From contig NZ_JAEL01000016.1 in the NCBI RefSeq assembly GCF_000518885.1, positions 205 through 64,204 of the forward strand: a stretch of 64,000 nucleotides of DNA, written 5' to 3'. A program made the translations under genes and the position numbers. Each line of letters opens with the position of its first letter. Position 1 is the first letter of the stretch. Shown piece after piece: positions 39,972 through 50,052 of the stretch. This stretch comes from Bacillus sp. J33 (GTDB taxonomy: Bacteria > Bacillota > Bacilli > Bacillales > Cytobacillaceae). The notes below the pieces were generated by a model. That model saw only the letters and a list, made by a program, of their open reading frames with translations. It had not been told where the DNA came from and did not search any database.

Positions 39972-40010
39972 GAAAGATTCATGGCTTATGCCCGTGAATC
40001 TTTTTGTTTT
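39972..40010 (+). terminator. Terminator of ilv-leu
   Basis: AAAGATTCA-T-GG pairs with CC-CG-TGAATCTTT (39973-40001), then a T-rich run to 40013. Confidence 0.85.
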
Positions 40011-40063
40011 TTTGTTAATTCATGCTAAACTAACTTCAAAAATAAAGTTGAGGCGGTACTTGC

Positions 40064-41095
40064 ATGGACAAACGGGAACGGAAAAAACAAAATAGTAAAA
40101 TCATTCTATTTCCCGGCCTTGAAAAACGATTGATGGAAAAAGGGCTTGAGAGCTTTCAGCAGAAAAAATACCAGGAATCCATCCGTTTTTTTGAAGAAGC
40201 GATGGAGATTGAACCGGATAATCCAGATATACACATAGGCCTTGTTTTGGCTTATTTCGAAGCTGGCGCTCTCCAAAAAGCAAAAGCGTTCGCTAATAAA
40301 ATGCTCCAAACAGGCATTGGGGATTACATACAAGTAATGGATTTATATTTAATGATCCTTGTCCAGCTGCATCAATATAGTGAGATTGTTACAACCATCG
40401 AGGCTTTGCTGGAAGAAAGGGAAATACCGAAAGAGAAATTTGAGCATTTTAGCAGAATGCTTGAATTCAGCAGAAGAATGGCGGGGTCAAGTCAAGAGGA
40501 ACAGGAGAGTGAACCGCCCCCTATAGAAGAATACCCAAACAAAAAGATTAACCTATTTTCCTATCAGGATCAGAATGAACAGATAATGCTGGCAGCACGG
40601 CTGGCAGAACATAATATAAGGCCCTATATAGATGAGATTCAAGCATACCTTGAATCTGATGAGGGCCACCCCTTTTTTAAAACAATGCTTTTAAATGTGT
40701 TGTCAGAGCATGAATATGATAAAGAAGTGGTGCTGAGGAAGTTTGGAGATTGCATTCATGTTAAGCCCGCGGAGCTTCCCCCTGTACATCAGCAGCCGAA
40801 GCTGACAGCTATTGTTAGTGAGCTGGGCAAGAAGCTGGAGCAGGAAGATCCTATTTTATATGAAAATACAAAAAGCCTCATTGAAAGACATTTCTTCTTA
40901 ATATACCCGCTTGAGGCAGCGCCAGCAAATCCAGCATCCTGGGCAGCAGCATATCATACCCTTGCAAATGAATACCATGGCCTAGATGATTCTAATGGCA
41001 AGCTTGGACAGATATATGGAGCTCCTGGGGAGGAAGTAGAACAGGTGCTAGCATTCATCAGAAAGATAGAAGAAATTTCTTATCCCAATATTTAG
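40064..41095 (+). CDS. ysoA: TPR-repeat protein YsoA
   Basis: 343 residues, matching YsoA in place between leuD and tig. Tetratricopeptide segments visible: LESFQQKKYQESIRFFEEAMEIEPDNPDIHIGLVLAYFEAGALQKAKAFANKML (residues about 27-85). The rest is helical and less repetitive. No signal peptide. Likely a cytosolic scaffold; partner unknown. Confidence 0.85.
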   Translation: MDKRERKKQNSKIILFPGLEKRLMEKGLESFQQKKYQESIRFFEEAMEIEPDNPDIHIGLVLAYFEAGALQKAKAFANKMLQTGIGDYIQVMDLYLMILVQLHQYSEIVTTIEALLEEREIPKEKFEHFSRMLEFSRRMAGSSQEEQESEPPPIEEYPNKKINLFSYQDQNEQIMLAARLAEHNIRPYIDEIQAYLESDEGHPFFKTMLLNVLSEHEYDKEVVLRKFGDCIHVKPAELPPVHQQPKLTAIVSELGKKLEQEDPILYENTKSLIERHFFLIYPLEAAPANPASWAAAYHTLANEYHGLDDSNGKLGQIYGAPGEEVEQVLAFIRKIEEISYPNI

Positions 41096-41104
41096 CCTTC
41101 AATG

Positions 41105-41132
41105 TTGAAAGACCAGACACGTATGTTATAAT
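41105..41132 (+). promoter_or_regulatory. Promoter of tig
   Basis: TTGAAA (41105-41110), 16-nt spacer, TATAAT (41127-41132). Leader about 115 nt. Confidence 0.7.
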
Positions 41133-41254
41133 ATAATGGTTGTATTATGTGTATATATACATTTAATCCATGGATATGGCTTGCAAAACAAGAGATATTC
41201 ATAACATTCTGCTGTGAATGAAATGATAATAGATTTTTGGAGGGAAATGATTGT

Positions 41255-42541
41255 ATGTCTGCTAAATTTGAAAAGTTAGAAGGGAACCGCGGGGTTCTTA
41301 CAATTGAAGTAGATGCAGAGAAAGTAAACGAAGGTTTGGACGCTGCATTTAAAAAAGTAGTTAAGCAAGTAAACGTACCAGGATTCCGTAAAGGAAAAAT
41401 GCCTCGCGGGATGTTTGAAAAGCGTTTCGGAGTTGAATCTTTATACCAGGATGCAGTAGATTATCTTCTTCCTGAAGCTTATGCAAGCGCAATTGATGAA
41501 ACAGGCATTGAGCCGGTAGACCGTCCTGAAATTGATGTAGAGCAAATCGAAAAAGGCAAGAGCCTGATCTTCAAAGCTACAGTAACAGTTAAGCCAGAAG
41601 TTAAGCTTGGTGAGTACAAAGGCCTTGAAGTAAAGCCGCTTGATACAAACGTAACAGACGAAGATGTTAACAGTGAGTTAACTTCACTTCAAGAGAGACA
41701 AGCTGAGCTAGCTGTTAAAGAAGAAGGCAAAGCGGAAAACGGCGACACAGTTGTTATGGACTTTGAAGGATTCGTTGACGGGGAAGCGTTCGAAGGCGGA
41801 AAAGCTGAAAACTATTCTCTTGAACTTGGTTCAGGGCAATTCATTCCAGGCTTTGAAGATCAATTGGTTGGAACTGCAGCTGGAGAATCCAAAGATGTGG
41901 AAGTTACTTTCCCTGAGGAATACCATGCTGCTGAGTTAGCTGGCAAGCCTGCAACTTTCAAAGTAACTGTACATGAAATCAAAACAAAACAGCTTCCTGA
42001 GCTGGATGATGAGTTTGCCAAGGATGCGGACGAAGAAGTTGAAACTTTGGATGCATTAAAAGAAAAAATTAAAACTCGTTTAGAAGAAAGCAAGAAGCAT
42101 GAAGCTGAGCACCATGTTCGTGACACAGTGGTTGAAGCATCTGCTGCAAATGCAGAAGTTGAAATTCCATCTGTTATGGTTGACACGGAAGTTGACCGCA
42201 TGATGCAGGAATTCGAGCAGCGTCTTCAAATGCAAGGCATGAACCTTGAGTTATACTTCCAGTTCTCTGGACAGGATGAAGCTGCATTGCGTGACCAAAT
42301 GAAAGAGGAAGCTGGAAAGCGTGTACGCGTTAATCTTACTCTTGAAGCAATCGCAAAAGCGGAAAACATCGAAGTATCTGACGAAGAAGTTACAGAAGAA
42401 CTAAACAAAATGGCAGAAATGTACAACATGTCTGCTGACCAGATCAAACAAGCTCTTGGAAGCCTTGAAGGCCTAAAAGCTGATCTGCAAATTAAAAAAG
42501 CAGTAGATTTCCTTGTGGAAAATAGCAAAACTGTTGCATAA
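41255..42541 (+). CDS. tig: Trigger factor
   Basis: 428 residues (B. subtilis 424). Ribosome-bound chaperone and prolyl isomerase. N-terminal ribosome-binding domain with [19 protein letters not shown] signature (residues about 36-55), FKBP-type PPIase domain ([34 protein letters not shown]), C-terminal helical arms. ATG at 41255 after GGAGGG; the in-frame TTG at 41237 overlaps the ribosome site. Confidence 0.96.
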   Translation: MSAKFEKLEGNRGVLTIEVDAEKVNEGLDAAFKKVVKQVNVPGFRKGKMPRGMFEKRFGVESLYQDAVDYLLPEAYASAIDETGIEPVDRPEIDVEQIEKGKSLIFKATVTVKPEVKLGEYKGLEVKPLDTNVTDEDVNSELTSLQERQAELAVKEEGKAENGDTVVMDFEGFVDGEAFEGGKAENYSLELGSGQFIPGFEDQLVGTAAGESKDVEVTFPEEYHAAELAGKPATFKVTVHEIKTKQLPELDDEFAKDADEEVETLDALKEKIKTRLEESKKHEAEHHVRDTVVEASAANAEVEIPSVMVDTEVDRMMQEFEQRLQMQGMNLELYFQFSGQDEAALRDQMKEEAGKRVRVNLTLEAIAKAENIEVSDEEVTEELNKMAEMYNMSADQIKQALGSLEGLKADLQIKKAVDFLVENSKTVA

Positions 42542-42542
42542 T

Positions 42543-42682
42543 AAAGAAAAGCGGAGCCGACTGTTCTGCCCTGACAAGCATAAGACGAATTACGGAGGAG
42601 GTTGCTAAACCTCAGTAGTAATTTGGCTTATGACCTCGAGGGGCAAGGAGGCGGAGCTAGACAGTTGTCTAACTCCGAAGGC
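42543..42682. repeat. R3 repeat after tig
   Basis: Begins AAAGAAAAGCGGAGCC one to two bases after the tig stop and ends GGAGCTAGACAGTTGTCT. An internal hairpin pairs GCATAAGACGAATTAC with GTAATTTGGCTTATG (near 42579-42631). Opposite orientation to the copies at 19400 and 52964. Confidence 0.7.
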
Positions 42683-42705
42683 AGAAACTTTTTCCTTCTT
42701 AATAG

Positions 42706-42738
42706 AAACAAGGCGCGAGTTTATCGTGCCTTGTTTTA
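42706..42738 (+). terminator. Terminator of tig
   Basis: AAACAAGGC (42706-42714) and GCCTTGTTT (42728-42736), then TAT. The 470 bp from here to clpX hold no gene; TACAAT at 43014 is a possible -10 with a weak -35. Confidence 0.8.
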
Positions 42739-43208
42739 TACAATCAGGACCCTACATAATACAACGGCCCTTATATCTTTTGCCAAGTGAAAAGTTTCGC
42801 GACATATTGAACATGGACAGGAATACAAATACATATATATAGTTAATTCAATAATCGGCTTATGAGGCCGACTTAATTTAGCCATTTTTGGTTAAGCTTA
42901 TGGAAGTACATATAAATTCAGCCTGTTTTATTTGGAATTGCCATCGCATGCATGCCTTCATAATGGACTCGTTTTCTGAGAGTTATCATTTCCTGTCTAC
43001 TGTAAAAATGTGTTACAATGCAATACATAACTGCTGAAGGTTTTGATTTTTACGAAAGTGTGAATTATTAAAGATAGGCTTTTGTCAGGAATATAGCGCC
43101 TTATTATAAATATTTCCGCTTTTATTATGGCTGAAGATTGAATTGTCTGCATGTGATATCGCAAGCTTAATATATCGGTTTGAAGTTTTTTTTCAAGGGG
43201 TGAAGGAT

Positions 43209-44474
43209 TTGTTTAAATTTAATGATGAAAAAGGGCAATTAAAATGTTCTTTCTGTGGAAAGACACAGGACCAGGTCCGCAAATTAGTTGCCGGGCCAGG
43301 AGTTTATATATGTGACGAATGCATCGAGCTCTGCACAGAAATTGTTGAGGAGGAGCTTGGCACAGAAGAAGAAGTTGAGTTTAAGGATGTGCCGAAGCCG
43401 GCCGAAATCCGTGATATTCTCGATGAATATGTTATCGGGCAGGATCAGGCAAAGAAATCTTTGTCTGTAGCGGTCTATAACCACTATAAGCGCATTAATT
43501 CCAATAGTAAAATTGATGAAGTAGAACTATCAAAAAGTAATATTGCCATGATTGGGCCAACTGGAAGCGGTAAAACATTACTTGCCCAGACACTGGCTAG
43601 AATTCTTAATGTTCCGTTTGCTATTGCAGATGCAACATCATTGACTGAAGCCGGTTATGTAGGGGAAGATGTTGAAAATATTCTCTTGAAGCTGATCCAG
43701 GCAGCAGATTATGATGTAGAAAAGGCTGAAAAAGGAATTATTTATATCGATGAAATTGATAAAGTGGCTCGAAAGTCAGAAAATCCTTCCATCACTCGTG
43801 ATGTTTCCGGTGAAGGTGTACAGCAGGCCTTGCTGAAAATTCTGGAAGGTACAGTTGCGAGCGTTCCGCCACAAGGCGGCCGCAAACATCCGCATCAAGA
43901 GTTCATTCAAATCGATACTACAAATATTCTATTCATTTGCGGCGGTGCGTTTGATGGCATCGAGCAAATTATTAAGCGCCGTCTTGGCCAGAAAGTAATT
44001 GGCTTTGGTTCAGATCAAAAGCAAAAAGAAATTGAACCAAAGGAGCTTTTATCAAAAGTACTTCCTGAAGATTTGCTGAAGTTTGGCTTGATTCCGGAAT
44101 TCATCGGACGACTTCCGGTTATTGCAAGCCTATCCCAGCTTGATGAAGCAGCATTGATTGAGATCTTAACAAAACCGAAAAACGCGCTTGTTAAGCAATA
44201 TCAAAAAATGCTCGAGCTTGATGACGTTGAGCTTGAATTCGAAGAAGGCGCCCTTGAAGAAATTGCCAAAAAAGCAATTGAAAGAAAGACAGGGGCACGC
44301 GGACTTCGTTCAATCATTGAGGGCATCATGCTTGATGTTATGTTTGATCTTCCTTCACGCGAAGATATTAAAAAGTGTATTATTACAAAAGAAACAGTTA
44401 TCAACAACGGTAATCCTAAGCTTATTTTAGAAGATGGAACAGTTGTTGAAGAAGAGCGCAAAACTTCTGCATAA
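43209..44474 (+). CDS. clpX: ATP-dependent Clp protease ATP-binding subunit ClpX
   Basis: 421 residues (B. subtilis 420). AAA+ unfoldase feeding ClpP. N-terminal C4 zinc finger (Cys13, 16, 35, 38 in CSFCGKTQ...YICDEC), Walker A GPTGSGKT near residue 117, Walker [19 protein letters not shown] pore loop, sensor 2 [13 protein letters not shown] start at 43209 behind AGGGGTGA; in-frame codons upstream from 43143 add a non-conserved extension and are rejected. Confidence 0.96.
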   Translation: MFKFNDEKGQLKCSFCGKTQDQVRKLVAGPGVYICDECIELCTEIVEEELGTEEEVEFKDVPKPAEIRDILDEYVIGQDQAKKSLSVAVYNHYKRINSNSKIDEVELSKSNIAMIGPTGSGKTLLAQTLARILNVPFAIADATSLTEAGYVGEDVENILLKLIQAADYDVEKAEKGIIYIDEIDKVARKSENPSITRDVSGEGVQQALLKILEGTVASVPPQGGRKHPHQEFIQIDTTNILFICGGAFDGIEQIIKRRLGQKVIGFGSDQKQKEIEPKELLSKVLPEDLLKFGLIPEFIGRLPVIASLSQLDEAALIEILTKPKNALVKQYQKMLELDDVELEFEEGALEEIAKKAIERKTGARGLRSIIEGIMLDVMFDLPSREDIKKCIITKETVINNGNPKLILEDGTVVEEERKTSA

Positions 44475-44477
44475 TGG

Positions 44478-44511
44478 AATGGCCAGCCCTTCAGGGTTTG
44501 GCCATTTTTAT
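44478..44511 (+). terminator. Terminator of clpX
   Basis: AATGGCCA and TGGCCATT arms (with an inner GCCCT/AGGGT pair) followed by TTTTA. Confidence 0.88.
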
Positions 44512-44579
44512 ATGACAATAGAGAATCATAGAGACTTTTTCCTCCTTCCCTTCTTTCCATACTTTTAAGCGAATTCCTT

Positions 44580-44608
44580 GTTTATTCCAACAAAGTGAGG
44601 GAGATACT
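44580..44608 (+). promoter_or_regulatory. Sigma-F promoter of lonB
   Basis: -35 GTTTA (44580-44584), 15-nt spacer, -10 GGAGATACT (44600-44608), which fits GGnnAnAnT fully. lonB is forespore-expressed under sigma-F in B. subtilis. Confidence 0.7.
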
Positions 44609-44648
44609 AGCATTATCAGCGAGAACTAATAATGCAGGAGGGAACACA

Positions 44649-46316
44649 ATGAGTTGGACGGGGATAGCTTTATTTATCCAATTGTTTTTTGGAATTGTCA
44701 TCGGGCTTTATTTCTGGAATTTGCTGAGAAGCCAGCGGACACAAAAGGTCTCTATTGACCGGGAATCAAGAAAAGAAATGGATGTATTAAAAAAGATGCG
44801 CTCTATTTCACTGACAGAGCCTTTAGCAGAAAAAGTGCGCCCATCCAGCTTCGCGGATATTGTCGGGCAGGAAGACGGAATTAAGTCTCTGAAAGCTGCA
44901 TTGTGCGGACCCAATCCTCAGCATGTTATTATCTACGGTCCTCCCGGTGTGGGAAAAACGGCAGCAGCCAGATTGGTATTGGAAGAAGCCAAAAAAAATG
45001 AGAAATCACCATTTCAGCCATCCTCCGTTTTTATTGAGCTGGATGCTACGACTGCCAGATTTGATGAAAGGGGCATTGCTGATCCGCTCATAGGCTCTGT
45101 GCACGATCCGATTTATCAAGGGGCAGGTGCAATGGGCCAGGCGGGTATACCACAGCCGAAACAAGGAGCAGTTACAAATGCCCATGGGGGAGTGCTATTT
45201 ATTGATGAGATCGGGGAACTTCATCCAATTCAAATGAACAAGCTTTTAAAAGTCCTAGAGGACCGAAAAGTGTTTCTTGAGAGTGCGTACTATAATGAAG
45301 AGAATACCCAGATCCCGAATCATATCCATGATATTTTCAAAAATGGGCTTCCGGCAGATTTCAGGCTGATTGGAGCAACGACCAGAACACCTAACGAAAT
45401 TCCTCCTGCCATCCGCTCAAGATGTATGGAGGTATTTTTCAGGGAGCTGGCTGAAGAAGAAATAGCGGCTGTAGGTAAAAAAGCTGCAGAAAAGGTCAAC
45501 CTGAAAATTAGCGAAAATGCGTTAGGGATTCTTGCCAATTACGCAAGAAATGGCCGTGAAGCCGTTAATTTGATTCAAATTTCTGCAGGACTCGCCATCA
45601 CTGAAGACAGGGATTACATAAAAGATGAGGATATTGAATGGGTTATTCAATCAAGTCAGCTAACACCGAGGATGGAGCGGAAAATCAATTCCAATTCAGC
45701 AGTCGGTCTTGTAAATGGATTGGCGGTTTATGGACCAAATACAGGTGCCCTGCTTGAAATTGAAGTGACGGTTATACCAGCAAAAGAAAAGGGCAGCATT
45801 AATATAACGGGAATTGTTGAAGAAGAAAGCATTGGCGGACAAGGAAAATCAATTCGCAGAAAAAGTATGGCAAAAGGGTCAATAGAAAATGTCATAACTG
45901 TCTTAAGGTCAATGGGGGTACCGGCTGATGAATATGATATACATGTTAATTTTCCAGGAGGCGTTCCAATTGATGGGCCTTCAGCCGGCATAGCCATGGC
46001 GACTGGCATTTATTCTGCAATTTATAAGCGCCCGGTAGATAACACAGTGGCAATGACCGGAGAAATTAGCATACATGGTTATGTAAAGCCTATCGGAGGA
46101 GTATATCCAAAGGTGAAAGCTGCTAAAAAAGCGGGCGCCCAAACAGTGATTATTCCGAAAGAAAATATGCAGTCCATATTAAAAGAGATTACCGGCATAA
46201 AAATTGTACCTGTAAGCCATTTAAATGAAGTATTTGATTTGGCCTTACAAAAGGATTTTCATAAAGAGCAAGCCATCACTGCTTCAATCGAATTATCGAA
46301 AAAAGAGAGCATCTAA
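44649..46316 (+). CDS. lonB: Forespore Lon-like protease LonB
   Basis: 555 residues (B. subtilis 552). Membrane-anchored AAA+ Ser-Lys protease: N-terminal helix (residues 4-24), Walker [15 protein letters not shown] near 97-104, Walker B VLFIDEIGELH, and C-terminal Lon protease domain with Ser445 (DGPSAGIAMATG) and Lys488 (PIGGVYPKVKAA), the same 43-residue spacing as LonA here. ATG at 44649 has GGAGGG upstream; an in-frame start at 44595 overlaps the promoter. Confidence 0.95.
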   Translation: MSWTGIALFIQLFFGIVIGLYFWNLLRSQRTQKVSIDRESRKEMDVLKKMRSISLTEPLAEKVRPSSFADIVGQEDGIKSLKAALCGPNPQHVIIYGPPGVGKTAAARLVLEEAKKNEKSPFQPSSVFIELDATTARFDERGIADPLIGSVHDPIYQGAGAMGQAGIPQPKQGAVTNAHGGVLFIDEIGELHPIQMNKLLKVLEDRKVFLESAYYNEENTQIPNHIHDIFKNGLPADFRLIGATTRTPNEIPPAIRSRCMEVFFRELAEEEIAAVGKKAAEKVNLKISENALGILANYARNGREAVNLIQISAGLAITEDRDYIKDEDIEWVIQSSQLTPRMERKINSNSAVGLVNGLAVYGPNTGALLEIEVTVIPAKEKGSINITGIVEEESIGGQGKSIRRKSMAKGSIENVITVLRSMGVPADEYDIHVNFPGGVPIDGPSAGIAMATGIYSAIYKRPVDNTVAMTGEISIHGYVKPIGGVYPKVKAAKKAGAQTVIIPKENMQSILKEITGIKIVPVSHLNEVFDLALQKDFHKEQAITASIELSKKESI

Positions 46317-46388
46317 AGTGGCATGGCTCAAGTCTAAGGATGCATCTTTAATCGTCCTTTGACAGACGCCTCCCGCTAATCGCGGTAA

Positions 46389-46432
46389 AAAACTTCGGTT
46401 TGCAGTTTAGGCTACAAACCGAAGTTTTATTT
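46389..46432 (+). terminator. Terminator of lonB
   Basis: Perfect 14-bp stem AAAACTTCGGTTTG (46389-46402) and CAAACCGAAGTTTT (46415-46428), then ATTT. R1 copy 4 and its target duplication begin at once after it. Confidence 0.93.
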
Positions 46433-46438
46433 GCGTAA

Positions 46439-46651
46439 GGCTCTTTTCTCATAGATTGTTGTTTTTACTTCGTTGATTTTCGCTGCGGGCACTTGCTTTC
46501 CGCGGGGAGCGATGCGAGCCTCCTCGGCTTCGCCTGCGGGGTCTCCCATTCCCCTCTTTTCTGAGCAGGAGTCAGTGCCCTCCACTGCAATCAACTCAGT
46601 TGGTTTAACTTAGTTTGCCATTGTAAAGCAACAAACTTTACGAAAACAGCC
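46439..46651 (+). mobile_element. R1 MITE-like element, copy 4 (short form)
   Basis: 213 bp with clean ends GGCTCTTTTCTCATAG and CTTTACGAAAACAGCC, flanked by a perfect non-A/T-only octamer TTGCGTAA (46431-46438 and 46652-46659). Lacks the roughly 65-bp module found in copies 1, 2, 3 and 5. Terminal 23 bases match the inverted opposite end at 18 positions. Confidence 0.9.
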
Positions 46652-46824
46652 TTGCGTAAAGAAGAATAAAGTTTAATTATCAGGTAATGTTCTTAATTCT
46701 TTGTACTTGCTTTAGTATCCTTTTCTCTTTAATAGACACTCTAGTGTAAATAAGTTAGAATTGACAAAGAAATTATTAGCAATTTGGGGTAAATTAAGTA
46801 AAATGCATTTGGAGGTGCAAAGGA

Positions 46825-49152
46825 ATGGCGAAAAAGAAAGAAATCATCGTCCCCCTCCTGCCGCTTCGGGGTTTGCTTGTATATCCGACCATGGTTCTGC
46901 ACTTGGATGTAGGCCGTGAAAGATCAGTTCAAGCCCTTGAAAAAGCAATGGTAGATGACCATTTAATTTTTCTGACAACACAAAAGGATATCTCTATAGA
47001 TGAACCATCTGAAGATGATTTGTACCACATGGGTACGCTTACACGCGTTAAACAAATGCTTAAGCTTCCAAACGGAACAATCCGTGTACTTGTTGAGGGA
47101 TTGAAAAGAGCTGAGATTCTTGAATTCAAGGAAGAGGATGAACATTATTCTGTCAGCGTAAAGGTCTTTGAGGATCCCGATACGAAGGATGTAGAAGATC
47201 AGGCCCTGATGAGAACCATGCTGGAGTATTTTGAGCAATACATAAAGGTATCGAAGAAAATTTCTGCAGAAACATATTCTTCAGTTGCAGATATTGAAGA
47301 GCCTGGCCGAATGGCAGATATCATCTCTTCACATTTGCCTTTAAAGCTTAAGGAAAAGCAGGAAATTCTTGAAACGATTGATGTAAAAGACCGTATGAAC
47401 CAGGTAATTGAAATTATCCATAATGAAAAGGAAGTTCTAAACCTGGAAAAAAAGATCGGCCAGCGTGTAAAAAAGTCAATGGAAAGAACGCAAAAGGAAT
47501 ATTATTTGCGTGAACAGATGAAAGCAATCCAAAAAGAGCTTGGCGATAAGGAAGGAAAGACGGGTGAAATCGCTGAGCTTACAGATAAAATTGAAAAAGC
47601 AGGCATGCCGGAGCATGTCCAGTTAACAGCTTTGAAAGAATTGGACCGTTATGAAAAGGTTCCTTCAAGCTCTGCAGAAAGTGCTGTTATCCGTAACTAT
47701 ATTGAATGGCTTGTCACATTGCCGTGGTCAAATGCAACAGAAGATGACCTGGATATCCGGAAAGCAGAGAAAATACTAAATGAAGACCATTACGGGCTGG
47801 AAAAGGTTAAAGAGCGGGTTCTTGAATACCTTGCTGTCCAAAAACTGACTAATTCCCTTAAAGGCCCTATATTATGTCTGGCTGGACCTCCAGGCGTCGG
47901 AAAAACAAGTCTTGCACGTTCAATAGCAACATCCCTTAACCGGCATTTTGTCAGGGTTTCTCTTGGCGGGGTACGGGACGAGTCTGAAATCCGCGGCCAT
48001 AGAAGAACGTATGTAGGAGCTATGCCGGGACGCATTATACAGGGGATGAAAAAAGCGGGTACCATAAACCCAGTATTTTTGCTGGATGAAATAGATAAAA
48101 TGTCTTCCGACTTCCGAGGTGATCCTTCGTCCGCCATGCTGGAAGTTTTGGATCCAGAGCAAAACCACAACTTTAGCGATCATTATATAGAAGAGACGTA
48201 TGACCTCTCAAAGGTTATGTTTATTGCGACTGCCAATAATCTTGGCACCATTCCAGGCCCTCTGCTTGACAGAATGGAAGTCATAACAATCGCAGGGTAT
48301 ACCGAGCAGGAGAAAATACACATTGCAAAAGACCACTTGCTTCCAAAGCAAATAAAGGAACACGGTCTTACCAAATCTCAGCTGCAAATACGTGAAGATG
48401 GGCTGCAAATGGTTGTCCGCTATTATACCCGAGAAGCCGGGGTCCGCGGATTGGAGCGCCAGCTTGCAACCATTTGCAGAAAAACAGCCAAGATCATTGT
48501 TTCGGGTGAAAAGAAGAAAGTTATCGTATCTGCGAAGAATGTTGAAGAGTTTCTTGGAAAACGAAAATTCCGGTATGGGCAGGCTGAACTGGAAGATCAG
48601 GTTGGTGTTGCCACAGGGCTGGCATATACAACGGTCGGAGGCGACACACTGCAAATTGAGGTTTCGCTTTCTCCTGGAAAAGGAAAGCTTGTGCTGACAG
48701 GCAAGCTGGGGGATGTTATGAAGGAATCTGCCCAAGCGGCTTTCAGCTATGTAAGGTCAAAGGCAAAAGAACTGGGCATTGATGAAAATTTCCATGAAAA
48801 ACATGACATCCATATCCATGTTCCTGAAGGGGCGGTTCCAAAGGATGGTCCATCTGCCGGTATAACAATAACAACAGCATTGGTTTCTGCCTTATCAGGC
48901 AAACCCATCCGAAAAGAAGTCGGCATGACAGGTGAAATCACATTAAGGGGACGGGTTCTCCCTATTGGCGGCTTAAAAGAGAAGTCTTTAAGTGCCCATC
49001 GTGCCGGACTGACAAAAATTATCCTTCCAAAAGATAATGAGAAGGATATTGAGGATATCCCTGAAAGCATAAGAGAAGAACTTGATTTTGTTTTGGTGTC
49101 GCATGTAGATGAGGTACTGAAGCATGCACTGAACGGCGGTGCACAAGCATGA
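46825..49152 (+). CDS. lonA: ATP-dependent protease LonA
   Basis: 775 residues (B. subtilis 774). N-terminal substrate domain ([27 protein letters not shown]), coiled region, Walker [18 protein letters not shown] near residue 353, Walker [10 protein letters not shown], protease domain with Ser677 ([14 protein letters not shown]) and Lys720 ([16 protein letters not shown]). GGAGGTG ribosome site. TTGACA at 46761 lacks a good -10, while GGGTAA at 46787 resembles a sigma-B -10 without a -35. ysxC starts in its stop codon. Confidence 0.97.
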   Translation: MAKKKEIIVPLLPLRGLLVYPTMVLHLDVGRERSVQALEKAMVDDHLIFLTTQKDISIDEPSEDDLYHMGTLTRVKQMLKLPNGTIRVLVEGLKRAEILEFKEEDEHYSVSVKVFEDPDTKDVEDQALMRTMLEYFEQYIKVSKKISAETYSSVADIEEPGRMADIISSHLPLKLKEKQEILETIDVKDRMNQVIEIIHNEKEVLNLEKKIGQRVKKSMERTQKEYYLREQMKAIQKELGDKEGKTGEIAELTDKIEKAGMPEHVQLTALKELDRYEKVPSSSAESAVIRNYIEWLVTLPWSNATEDDLDIRKAEKILNEDHYGLEKVKERVLEYLAVQKLTNSLKGPILCLAGPPGVGKTSLARSIATSLNRHFVRVSLGGVRDESEIRGHRRTYVGAMPGRIIQGMKKAGTINPVFLLDEIDKMSSDFRGDPSSAMLEVLDPEQNHNFSDHYIEETYDLSKVMFIATANNLGTIPGPLLDRMEVITIAGYTEQEKIHIAKDHLLPKQIKEHGLTKSQLQIREDGLQMVVRYYTREAGVRGLERQLATICRKTAKIIVSGEKKKVIVSAKNVEEFLGKRKFRYGQAELEDQVGVATGLAYTTVGGDTLQIEVSLSPGKGKLVLTGKLGDVMKESAQAAFSYVRSKAKELGIDENFHEKHDIHIHVPEGAVPKDGPSAGITITTALVSALSGKPIRKEVGMTGEITLRGRVLPIGGLKEKSLSAHRAGLTKIILPKDNEKDIEDIPESIREELDFVLVSHVDEVLKHALNGGAQA

Positions 49153-49730
49153 AAGTAACCAGCTCAGAAATTGTCATCAGTGCTGTAAAGCCAGATCAAT
49201 ATCCTGATAGTGATTTGCCGGAATTTGCCCTTGCTGGCCGTTCAAATGTCGGCAAATCCTCTTTTATCAATAAAATGCTGAATAGAAAAGGGCTTGCTAG
49301 AATTTCTTCCAAGCCTGGAAAAACACAAACACTAAATTTCTATCTTATAAATGAGATGCTGCACTTTGTAGATGTGCCAGGATACGGGTATGCAAAAGTG
49401 TCCAAAAAAGAACGTGAAGCATGGGGGAAGATGATTGAAACGTATTTAACAAAGAGAGAGCAATTAAAAGCTGTTGTTCTCATTGTTGATTTGCGGCATC
49501 CTCCTACAAGTGACGATGTCATGATGTACGACTTTTTAAAGCATTATGAAATTCCTTGTGTAGTAATTGCCACGAAAGCGGATAAGATTCCAAAGTCCAA
49601 ATGGCAAAAGCATATGAAAATAACAAAGGAAACACTGGATATTGACCCGGACGATCAGATCATTATGTTTTCCTCTGAAACAGGATATGGAAAAGATAAG
49701 GCTTGGTCAGCATTGCTTAGTTATATGTAA
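49149..49730 (+). CDS. ysxC: Ribosome biogenesis GTPase YsxC (EngB)
   Basis: 193 residues. Assembles the large ribosomal subunit. G1 [11 protein letters not shown]2 [10 protein letters not shown]3 DVPGYGYA, G4 TKADKI, G5 FSSETGYG. Overlaps lonA by 4 nt (ATGA). Confidence 0.96.
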   Translation: MKVTSSEIVISAVKPDQYPDSDLPEFALAGRSNVGKSSFINKMLNRKGLARISSKPGKTQTLNFYLINEMLHFVDVPGYGYAKVSKKEREAWGKMIETYLTKREQLKAVVLIVDLRHPPTSDDVMMYDFLKHYEIPCVVIATKADKIPKSKWQKHMKITKETLDIDPDDQIIMFSSETGYGKDKAWSALLSYM

Positions 49731-49734
49731 GAAA

Positions 49735-49763
49735 ATCCCGCTGTATAATGCAGCGGGTTTTTT
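49735..49763 (+). terminator. Terminator of lonA-ysxC
   Basis: CCCGCTG and CAGCGGG with ATAATG-type loop, six T. The 290 bp after it hold a weak TTTTGGTT/AACCAAAA inverted repeat (49785, 49807) and the CodY-like site. Confidence 0.92.
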
Positions 49764-49972
49764 GTGTGTTCAGCAACTAGGAAATTTTGGTTACAGGTAA
49801 TTATAAAACCAAAACTCCAGTTTAACTTATGGTGGGCAGTGGATGGGGAATTTGTCGAATGGAAAGGAATCAGAAGGACGGAAGAGGATTTGGGGTCATA
49901 ATGGAGGACAAGGCTTGTCAGTTCATGAGAGCCCGCTTTTTCCGTTCATATCATAAATTATCATAAAATATG

Positions 49973-49987
49973 AATTTTGAGAATATT
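49973..49987. promoter_or_regulatory. CodY-box-like site upstream of the ABC transporter
   Basis: AATTTTGAGAATATT matches AATTTTCWGAAAATT at 13 of 15 positions and overlaps the -35 of a candidate promoter, TTGAGA (49977-49982), 17 nt, TAAAGT (50000-50005). CodY control fits an amino-acid importer. Confidence 0.5.
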
Positions 49988-50052
49988 TTAAAATGATGCT
50001 AAAGTTAAAGGGGCTTTATAAAAGAGAGAAACTAAAGGGGGATTTTAGACTA

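Noticed and set aside
42602-42842. Two overlapping 60-70 codon frames after tig
   Set aside because: They cross the R3 repeat and the tig terminator and have no ribosome site.
46761-46795. Sigma-A promoter TTGACA for lonA
   Set aside because: No acceptable -10 at 16-18 nt; the next TA-rich hexamer is more than 20 nt away.
49901-49966. Possible 21-codon frame (MEDKACQF...) before the ABC transporter
   Set aside because: No ribosome site and no composition signal.
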